Assembly (NCBI GenBank): GCA_964387145.1
Contig: CAYLVM010000042.1
Location: 1 to 18,242, forward strand
Origin: JAMBLL01 sp964387145
Lineage (GTDB): Bacteria > Actinomycetota > Acidimicrobiia > Spongiisociales > UBA5794
DNA: 18,242 nt
Direction: 5' to 3'
This document shows, piece after piece, positions 12,982 to 18,242 of the stretch (position 1 is the first letter of the stretch; each line of letters starts with the position of its first letter). A program made the position numbers and the translations under genes. The notes under the pieces were generated by a model. That model had not been told where the DNA came from, did no database searches, and worked only from the letters and a program-made list of their open reading frames with translations.

Positions 12982-13491
12982 ATGGACTCCGCTACAACCT
13001 TCGCCTGGATGGTCGCGATGGGGGCATCGATCTGGCTCGTCGTCGTGTCTGTGATCGTGCCGGCCACCCGATCCGAGACCCACGTCATCGCACGGAGGTT
13101 CCCGGTACGGGTACCGATCGCCGTCCTGCTCGTCATCGTCGTCATCGGTGTCATTCGGCCGGCGATGTCAGATGCCGTCGCACCCCCGCCATCGATGCGC
13201 AGCGTCGTGGCCAGGGAAGATCCCCGCAACGAGGGAAGTGTCCTCGTAGCAGCGATCGGGCCGCTCTTTGGCACTCAACGTGATGCTCCCGCGTACACGG
13301 TGGTGCCCGGTGACTCCCTGTGGAAGATCGCCGGGGGACTCCTCGACGATCTCATCGATCCCCCAACGGGAGAGCAGATCACCAACTTCTGGAAGGAGAT
13401 TTATCGCATGAACCGCGACGTGATCGGTAGCGATCCGAACCTCATCCTGCCAGGTCAGGTTCTGTCGATCCCGGGAGGGAACCGTGGATAG
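12982..13491 (+). CDS. LysM-domain membrane protein
   Basis: The protein has 169 residues. Two hydrophobic helices (about 6-27 and 43-60) flank a short charged loop. A Pro/Ser linker follows, then a C-terminal LysM domain from about residue 104 to the end: YTVVPGDSLWKIAGGLL, then EIYRMNRDVIGSDPNLILPGQVLSIP. LysM binds N-acetylglucosamine in peptidoglycan, so this domain probably sits outside and touches the cell wall. The ATG at 12982 has no strong ribosome-binding site; CATCGT lies 6 nt upstream and may be a weak leaderless -10. Its end overlaps the next gene by 8 bp, with the next gene's Shine-Dalgarno inside its final codons, so the two are co-translated and probably act together at the envelope. 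The insert within LysM between KIAGG and the Asn motif is longer than usual. Confidence 0.85.
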   Translation: MDSATTFAWMVAMGASIWLVVVSVIVPATRSETHVIARRFPVRVPIAVLLVIVVIGVIRPAMSDAVAPPPSMRSVVAREDPRNEGSVLVAAIGPLFGTQRDAPAYTVVPGDSLWKIAGGLLDDLIDPPTGEQITNFWKEIYRMNRDVIGSDPNLILPGQVLSIPGGNRG

Positions 13492-14134
13492 CGAAGAGTT
13501 CGAGCAGATCCCATGGTCGGCGCTCGTAGCCGAACAGAAAACTGGCGTCGATCACAGGGCCTATCTGGCGATCGGTGTGGTCGGTATCGTGATAGCACTC
13601 GTGTTCGGGGCGCGCCTGTTCGGGACCTCGACGCCGCAGCCGACTCCGCCTTCTGCTGCTGTTCCCCAACCACCCGTCGAGATCGTCGAGACCACATCCA
13701 CCACGGGAGTCGTGGTGTCCGAGGCCGATCTGATGGCGGGAGCTCCAGAGGTACAACGCGTCGGCGGTGACCTCGAGTTGATCGCTATCGCAGAGTGGTT
13801 CGTGACCGACTACTTCACGATCGATGGATCTCCCGAGACGGCCCGGTCGGTGAGAGCGCTGCTGTCACCGGTTGCCGGAACGATCGATCTGCCCCACGAA
13901 GCCGACCCTGCACCTCCCGTCACCTACGTCGAATGGGCTCGGGCAACCGACAGTCGTCAGGTGACCGAAGGAGAGTTCTCTATCGACGTGGTGTACCGGA
14001 CGATCACCGACATGGGGGAAGGGTTCGCGCGGGACGCGGTTCGCGCCGTCAGGGTCACGCTGATCGTCACACCCGGATCGGCGGGTGTCGTCGGTCCGCC
14101 CATTGCGATCGCGGTCCCCGAACTCGGCGGTTGA
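13484..14134 (+). CDS. Single-pass membrane protein with NTF2-like-looking outer domain (function unknown)
   Basis: The protein has 216 residues, starting at GTG 13484 after GGGAGGGA inside the LysM gene, whose stop is at 13489-13491. A cytoplasmic tail of about 25 residues is followed by one membrane helix (about 27-45, AYLAIGVVGIVIALVFGARLF). A Pro/Thr-rich linker comes next, then an outer alpha/beta domain of about 125 residues: an amphipathic helix (IAIAEWFVTDYFTI), then alternating strands ending in VRVTLIVTPGS and PPIAIAVPEL. The layout of one helix plus such a domain resembles the TcpC/VirB8-type components of conjugation or secretion channels. No other channel gene is present, so this is only a hint. 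The 8-bp overlap with the LysM gene suggests the two proteins form one wall-membrane unit. Confidence 0.75.
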   Translation: MDSEEFEQIPWSALVAEQKTGVDHRAYLAIGVVGIVIALVFGARLFGTSTPQPTPPSAAVPQPPVEIVETTSTTGVVVSEADLMAGAPEVQRVGGDLELIAIAEWFVTDYFTIDGSPETARSVRALLSPVAGTIDLPHEADPAPPVTYVEWARATDSRQVTEGEFSIDVVYRTITDMGEGFARDAVRAVRVTLIVTPGSAGVVGPPIAIAVPELGG

Positions 14135-14144
14135 CCCCGTCACG

Positions 14145-14160
14145 TGCGGCCTCGGCCGCA
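14145..14160 (+). terminator. Short GC-rich hairpin after the membrane-protein gene
   Basis: TGCGGCC and GGCCGCA form a perfect 7-bp inverted repeat around TC, 10 bp after the stop codon. There is no T-run. It is a plausible weak terminator for the LysM-membrane protein operon; the convergent nfu-type gene ends 115 bp further on. Confidence 0.4.
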
Positions 14161-14205
14161 TCGGTGCAGCGCTACTGTTGTGCCACGCCGTGAGAGGGGT
14201 TCGCG

Positions 14206-14337
14206 ATGTGCCACGCCACGACATCGGTCGTCACCAAGACGCCAGCTACGCCGAGCAGCCGTACCGTTCGCCGCTCAGTTGAAGGACTTCTCGAGAATCT
14301 CCGTGGCTTCGGGCACGATGTCGTTCCAGTTCGATGA
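14206..14337 (+). CDS. Possible 43-residue small protein (uncertain)
   Basis: An ATG at 14206 is preceded by GAGAGGGG at 6 nt spacing, and TACTGT at 14173-14178 could be a -10 box. The frame gives a 43-residue basic peptide starting MCHATTSVVTK and ending at TGA 14337. The last 63 bp are antisense to the nfu-type gene, whose codons explain that part of the open frame. There is no recognisable domain. It is listed because the promoter-like box, ribosome-binding site and start are all correctly spaced; chance is a fair alternative. Confidence 0.2.
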   Translation: MCHATTSVVTKTPATPSSRTVRRSVEGLLENLRGFGHDVVPVR

Positions 14338-14526
14338 TTCGTCTCGCGTGATCGTCACGAAGTCTCCGGTGGCGAACACCGACACGACCCCGACGATGTC
14401 CAACAGTGGGGAGATCTTCGGGTCGGCGCCCGCAGAGTCCGTGTACGTTGCGGGTCCGCCAACGGAGACGCCGACGGTGAACTTCATCGCACGGGGATTC
14501 GGGGTGGTCTCGACGACGACAGGCAT
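14275..14526 (-). CDS. Stand-alone Nfu N-terminal domain protein
   Basis: The protein has 83 residues. The start VVVETTPNPRAMKFTVG is the hallmark of the Nfu N-terminal domain (PF08712), and the middle DIVGVVSVFATGDFVTITR and the WNDIVPEATEIL end complete it. In full-length Nfu this domain precedes a CxxC iron-sulfur scaffold domain. Here there is no cysteine at all, so the protein cannot carry a cluster by itself. It might assist another Fe-S protein or act as a targeting domain; this is inference. The ATG at 14526 follows AAGGAG with good spacing. The gene is divergent from hyuA (45 bp between starts) and convergent with the membrane-protein operon. MoaA in this window needs Fe-S clusters, but no direct link is shown. 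Confidence 0.85.
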   Translation of the reverse strand: MPVVVETTPNPRAMKFTVGVSVGGPATYTDSAGADPKISPLLDIVGVVSVFATGDFVTITRDESSNWNDIVPEATEILEKSFN

Positions 14527-14571
14527 TCGTGAACTCCTTGGTGTCTCTGGGAATCGTAGCTGGAGGCAACG

Positions 14572-16488
14572 ATGATCCTTGGCGCCGATGTCGGCGGGAC
14601 GTTCACCGACCTCGTGCTCGTCGATGGTGGCTCGGTGACGACAGCGAAGATCTCCACATCGGAGATCCAGGGTGACGCGATCGTCGAGGGCCTCGAGCGT
14701 CTGACAGACGGTGATCCCGTCGACGTGTTCGTGCACGGAACCACGGTGGCGACCAACGCCCTCCTCGAACGAGCCGGGGCGCGGGTCGCGCTCGTCACCG
14801 ACAGCGGATTCGAGGACATCGTCGAGATCGGCCGACAGGACCGGCCGTCGCTCTACGACCCGTTCGTTGACAGGCCCGAACCGCTCGTTGCGAGAGCCGA
14901 CCGCATCGGTGTCGAGGGGACGCCGGAGACCATCGCCGTCGGCGGTGTCGAGGCGGTCGCGATCTCCCTCGTCGATGGTCACACCGAGTGGGAGCGTGAA
15001 GCCGCTCTTGGGGACGCCGTCGGTGCCGACGTTCCGATCAGCCGATCGTCGGTGGTTGCCCCCGAGTTCAGGGAGTTCGAGCGCACATCGACGACAGTGC
15101 TCAACGCGTATCTGGCGCCGATCACGTCTCGGTACCTCTCGGCACTCGAGGAACGGATGGTTGGATCGGGGAGAGTTGGGTCGATGGCGGTGATGCGATC
15201 CTCTGGCGGCCTCATGTCGGCAGTTGATGCGGCGACTCTTCCCGTCGCTGTGCTGTTGTCGGGTCCGGCGGGAGGTGTCGTTGCTGCCCGTGAGTTCGCG
15301 AGCGCTCTGGGCATCGATCACGTCATCTCGTTCGACATGGGCGGCACGTCCACCGACGTGTGCCGCATCGTTGGGGGAGCTATCGACGTGTCGTATGAGC
15401 GCTCTGTTGCCGGGTATGTCTGCCGGATGGCTTCAGCGGGCATTCATACGGTCGGCGCGGGTGGAGGATCCGTCGCGTGGATCGACCCGGGAGGCTCACT
15501 GCGCGTCGGGCCGCGTTCGGCAGGGTCGCAGCCGGGGCCGGCCTGCTACCGCCGGGGCGGTACCGAACCGACGGTGACCGACGCGAACGTGGTCCTCGGC
15601 CGCATCGACCCCGAGACGATGCTTGGCGGAACGCTCCCGATCGACGCGGAGGCTGCCGAGCGAGCGGTCTCTGTCTTGGCAAGCGACCTTGGGATCTCCA
15701 CCATCGACACCGCCCTCGGGATCGTCGCGATCGCCGAAGAGGTGATGGCCGGTGCGATTCGTTCCGTGTCGATCGAGCAGGGGAGCGACCCGCGGGGTGC
15801 GTCGCTTCTGGCCTTCGGAGGGGCAGGTGGCCTCCACGCCGTGTCGCTTGCAAGATCCCTCTCGATGGCGAGTGTGATCATCCCACCCTTCGGTGGCGTG
15901 CTGTCGGCTCTCGGTCTGCTGCTCGCTCCGCCGCGAGTCGATCTCGCTACGGCCGTGCACGTCGTCGACGTCGACCTTGGGCCCGTCCACGGCATCGTCG
16001 AGGACCTCGAAGCCCGGGCCCGGGCCGAACTCGGTCGTGCCGGGCACGAGACGGTGAGTATCGAAGTGGCACTCGACGTGCGCTACCTCGGTCAGGCCCA
16101 TGAGATCGGTGTGCCGTGGCACAGTACCGAGTCGTTCGACGTGCTCTTTGGTCGCTTCAGCGAGATGCACGAGGCACGAAATGGTTTCTCCCGAGCCGAC
16201 GACCCGATCGAAGTCGTTGCAGCACGATGCACAGCGCGCGGTGTCCCCGCGATCACGATCGACGATCTCGGTACGTGGTCCCGCAGTTCGACCGCTCCTT
16301 CGGTGACGCGTAGCGTGGTCGGTGTCGCCGGGCCGACAATGGCAACGATCCACGACCGGCGTTCCCTCGAAGTCGGTGACGTCGTGGTCGGCCCCGCGGT
16401 GATCGGGGAACGCGAGTCGACGACGTTCCTCGATGTGGGTGAGCGTGGCGAGGTGCGCACCAACGGATCCATCGAGGTGACGTGGTGA
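14572..16488 (+). CDS. hyuA: Hydantoinase/5-oxoprolinase family, subunit A (HyuA-like)
   Basis: The protein has 638 residues, slightly short for the family (about 650-720). The N-terminal part (1 to about 175) has ADVGGTFTD, the first phosphate-binding motif of the actin-like ATPase fold, and HGTTVATNALLER. The second part (about 190-480) has DMGGTSTDV at about 255-263 and the adenosine motif FGGAGGLHA near residue 415, plus VGAGGGS and GPRSAGSQPGPACY. The C-terminal domain continues to TTFLDVGERG. Such proteins pair with a B subunit to cleave cyclic amides (hydantoins, 5-oxoproline) with ATP; relatives carboxylate acetone or acetophenone. The substrate cannot be read from sequence; no amidohydrolase, racemase or transporter is nearby. 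The ATG follows GGAGG. The end overlaps hyuB as GTGA, which suggests translational coupling and a 1:1 complex. Confidence 0.92.
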   Translation: MILGADVGGTFTDLVLVDGGSVTTAKISTSEIQGDAIVEGLERLTDGDPVDVFVHGTTVATNALLERAGARVALVTDSGFEDIVEIGRQDRPSLYDPFVDRPEPLVARADRIGVEGTPETIAVGGVEAVAISLVDGHTEWEREAALGDAVGADVPISRSSVVAPEFREFERTSTTVLNAYLAPITSRYLSALEERMVGSGRVGSMAVMRSSGGLMSAVDAATLPVAVLLSGPAGGVVAAREFASALGIDHVISFDMGGTSTDVCRIVGGAIDVSYERSVAGYVCRMASAGIHTVGAGGGSVAWIDPGGSLRVGPRSAGSQPGPACYRRGGTEPTVTDANVVLGRIDPETMLGGTLPIDAEAAERAVSVLASDLGISTIDTALGIVAIAEEVMAGAIRSVSIEQGSDPRGASLLAFGGAGGLHAVSLARSLSMASVIIPPFGGVLSALGLLLAPPRVDLATAVHVVDVDLGPVHGIVEDLEARARAELGRAGHETVSIEVALDVRYLGQAHEIGVPWHSTESFDVLFGRFSEMHEARNGFSRADDPIEVVAARCTARGVPAITIDDLGTWSRSSTAPSVTRSVVGVAGPTMATIHDRRSLEVGDVVVGPAVIGERESTTFLDVGERGEVRTNGSIEVTW

Positions 16489-18035
16489 CCACGCACATCG
16501 ACACGATCGCCCTCGAGGTCGTCCGCAACCAGCTGGCAAGCATTGCAGAGGACATGGGGATCGTGCTTCGCAACACCGCGTTCTCTCCGAACATCAAGGA
16601 ACGAATGGACTGCTCCGCTGCTGTGTTCACCGCGGCAGGCGAGATGCTTGCACAGGCCGAGCACATCCCGGTTCATCTCGGATCGATGCCAGCGTCGGTC
16701 GAGGCGGTCATCTCAGCGGTTGGACACGAACCGGCTCCGGGCAGCCAGTACGCAGTCAACGACCCGTTCGCTGGAGGCACGCACCTCAACGACCTGACCC
16801 TCGTCCGGCCGGTGTACGTCGAAGGTCTCCTCGTGGCGTGGGTGGCGAACCGGGCGCATCACGCAGACGTCGGTGGTGAGGCGCCGGGATCCATGCCTGC
16901 TCATGCAACGAGGGTCGACCAGGAGGGCATCGTCGTATCGCCCATGCCCGCTGTGCATCATGGTGTCTGGCTTCCCGAGTTCCTCGACCCGTTCCTCGAG
17001 GCGACCAGGACACCGACCGAGCGACGCGGCGACCTTTCCGCACAGCTCGGTGCGAACGAGGCGGGCGCCCTGAGGCTGGCGCACCTCGTCGCCAACGTCG
17101 GATGGGGCGCGTTCGACCGCATGTGTGGCGCACTGCTCGACTACGGCGAACGCAGGATGCGGGCGGCACTTGCCGTCCTTGAGGACGAGACCGTTTCGTT
17201 CACCGACTTCATGGAGTGGGGTGGAGAACTCGTCCCCATCTCCGTTGACGTGACCGTCGACGGAGATTCGCTGATCGCCGACTTCACCAGATCTGCCGAT
17301 CAGGTACAGGGCAACATCAACGCAGTTCGTGCCGTCACCCGATCATGCCTGTCCTTTGCGGTCCGGGTAGCGACGGACCCGTCGATTCCAGCTACCGGTG
17401 GTGCCCACCGGCCCCTCATCCTCATCACGAGACCGGGGTCGATCGTCGACGCGACGGCTCCTGTGGCCGTTGCTGCAGGCAACGTCGAGACATCACAACG
17501 TATCGCAGACACTCTGCTCGGTGCCCTCGCATCGTTCGCCCCCGATCGGGTGCCTGCAGCGAGTCAGGGAACCATGAACAACGTCCTCATCGGCAACGAT
17601 CGGTTCGCGTACTACGAAACGGTGGCCGGGGGCCAGGGCGCCCGCCCGGGACGCGATGGCCAGTCGGGTATCCAGAGCGGTATGACGAACACGAAGAACA
17701 CGCCGATCACGTCCCTGACCACCCACTATCCGATCACGATCACGCGCTACCGGCTGCGGAGTGCAAGCGGAGGAGACGGCATGTACCGCGGTGGTGAGGG
17801 GATCGAGCGTGGTATCCGCCTCAACGAGGATGTCACGGTGTCGCTCATGGGGGAGCGTCGCACCACACAGCCGTGGGGCCTCGCCGGAGGCGGTGACGCG
17901 AGTTCCGGCGAGGACTGGTTGATCCATCGGGACGGAACCAAGGAACGCCTCCCCGGAAAATGCACCGTCGAGGCCCGGGCAGGGGACGAACTCGTCGTCT
18001 TGACCCCCGGTGGCGGTGGTTGGGGGAAAAGGTAG
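16485..18035 (+). CDS. hyuB: Hydantoinase/5-oxoprolinase family, subunit B (HyuB-like)
   Basis: The protein has 516 residues, normal length for Hydantoinase_B. It starts at GTG 16485, 6 nt after GAGG and overlapping the hyuA stop as GTGA. A GTG at 16482 is the less well-spaced alternative. Family marks are the start IALEVVRNQLASIAEDMG, NIKERMDCSAAVF, AEHIPVHLGSMP, NDPFAGGTHLNDLTLV, RAHHADVGGEAPGSMP and, later, TRSADQVQGNINAVRAVTRS and NNVLIGNDRFAYYETVAGG. The C terminus has THYPITITRYRLR, SGGDGMYRGGEGIER and TPGGGGWGKR, the glycine-rich ending typical of the family. Several Asp and His in these blocks are thought to bind the metal or substrate. It would act with HyuA in the cytoplasm on a small cyclic or carboxylated compound. 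The transcript probably ends in the repeat element that follows. Confidence 0.93.
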   Translation: MTTHIDTIALEVVRNQLASIAEDMGIVLRNTAFSPNIKERMDCSAAVFTAAGEMLAQAEHIPVHLGSMPASVEAVISAVGHEPAPGSQYAVNDPFAGGTHLNDLTLVRPVYVEGLLVAWVANRAHHADVGGEAPGSMPAHATRVDQEGIVVSPMPAVHHGVWLPEFLDPFLEATRTPTERRGDLSAQLGANEAGALRLAHLVANVGWGAFDRMCGALLDYGERRMRAALAVLEDETVSFTDFMEWGGELVPISVDVTVDGDSLIADFTRSADQVQGNINAVRAVTRSCLSFAVRVATDPSIPATGGAHRPLILITRPGSIVDATAPVAVAAGNVETSQRIADTLLGALASFAPDRVPAASQGTMNNVLIGNDRFAYYETVAGGQGARPGRDGQSGIQSGMTNTKNTPITSLTTHYPITITRYRLRSASGGDGMYRGGEGIERGIRLNEDVTVSLMGERRTTQPWGLAGGGDASSGEDWLIHRDGTKERLPGKCTVEARAGDELVVLTPGGGGWGKR

Positions 18036-18083
18036 CGCACACGACGTCGGGGATGCGCCGAGAGGCAGATCCGGTCGCCGTTT

Positions 18084-18182
18084 GCTGGCAGAACCCGAGC
18101 ATCCAGAAACAGCCCCGGCTTCGGACTGTGAACTGTCATCTGTGAGCTGTCATCTGTCGACTCGACGACTGCTCCCTATCCG
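18084..18182. repeat. Heptad-repeat intergenic element 3
   Basis: Downstream of hyuB, bases 18084-18135 align without gaps to 7791-7842. They share with element 1 the core GCATCCAGAAACAGCCCCGG. CTGT follows at 18126, 18133, 18140, 18147 and 18154, exactly 7 nt apart. The end box ACGACTGCTCCCTAT (18165-18179) is identical to that of element 2, and TCCCTATCCG (18173-18182) to that of element 1. Unlike the other two it lacks clear ACAG units on its left side. Bases 18036-18083 hold no gene or other feature that I can see. Confidence 0.75.
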
Positions 18183-18227
18183 CTGACCTTCCCCGTTCAC
18201 CGCTTTCTCGCTCCTGCGGCATCGCGC

Positions 18228-18233
18228 TACCGT
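18228..18233 (+). promoter_or_regulatory. Putative leaderless -10 box of the gene starting at 18240
   Basis: TACCGT lies 6 nt before the ATG at the window edge, the same spacing and nearly the same bases as before folB. It lies 46 bp after the repeat end box, again like folB. Confidence 0.5.
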
Positions 18234-18239
18234 ACCCCC

Positions 18240-18242
18240 ATG
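18240..18242 (+). CDS. Start codon of a gene running off the window
   Basis: Only the ATG is visible. It is inferred to be a start because it follows TACCGT plus 6 nt, as in folB. Nothing can be said of the product. Confidence 0.4.

Noticed and set aside
15496..16539. 347-residue minus-strand frame within hyuA
   Set aside because: It is antisense to recognisable hyuA sequence, without motifs or a ribosome-binding site.

Overview
The window is 18.2 kb of high-GC, gene-dense DNA that reads as a chromosomal segment of an actinobacterium. The best guess is an Acidimicrobiia-like or related uncultured lineage. This rests on a GlnR-type orphan regulator, a type I and a type II glutamine synthetase side by side, Thr/Pro-rich linkers in exported proteins, and start codons lying 6-7 nt after a TANNNT box (leaderless transcription). 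A block of exactly 100 N at 2925-3024 shows that it is a scaffold from a draft or metagenome assembly. No transposase, tRNA, rRNA or CRISPR array was seen.

Layout: (1) the C-terminal part of an ALDH7-family aldehyde dehydrogenase (1-561), a perfect 54-bp palindrome, and a beta-propeller lipoprotein (693-2750). (2) A repeat-filled spacer with the gap, then a nitrogen block: glnA and a GlnR-like regulator on the minus strand, overlapping by 4 bp (GTGA), divergent from the GSII gene glnII. A four-part site matching the actinobacterial GlnR box sits between the two synthetase promoters. (3) A small membrane-anchored protein, then a pterin/folate/molybdopterin block: a PTR1/FolM-like reductase, folB, an in-frame folK-folE fusion with a strong Shine-Dalgarno at the internal folE start, and moaA. 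(4) An envelope/signalling block: an exported Pro/Thr-rich membrane protein divergent from a sensor histidine kinase, then a LysM membrane protein overlapping a single-pass membrane protein. (5) A stand-alone Nfu N-terminal domain protein, then a hyuA-hyuB pair (hydantoinase/oxoprolinase family) overlapping by 4 bp. The window ends on the ATG of another gene.

The least ordinary signal is a set of intergenic elements built from 7-nt units, each a constant tetranucleotide plus three variable bases. These run in inverted, exactly 7-phased arrays: CAGA then TCTG at 6302-6354, and ACAG then CTGT at 2759-3114, 7724-7860 and 18126-18160. The three CTGT elements also share a core and a terminal TCCCTAT box. 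The other points worth following are the predicted self-contained nitrogen control module, the nested folKE gene and the unusual reductase beside the folate genes. All functions are read from sequence motifs; no database search was run.
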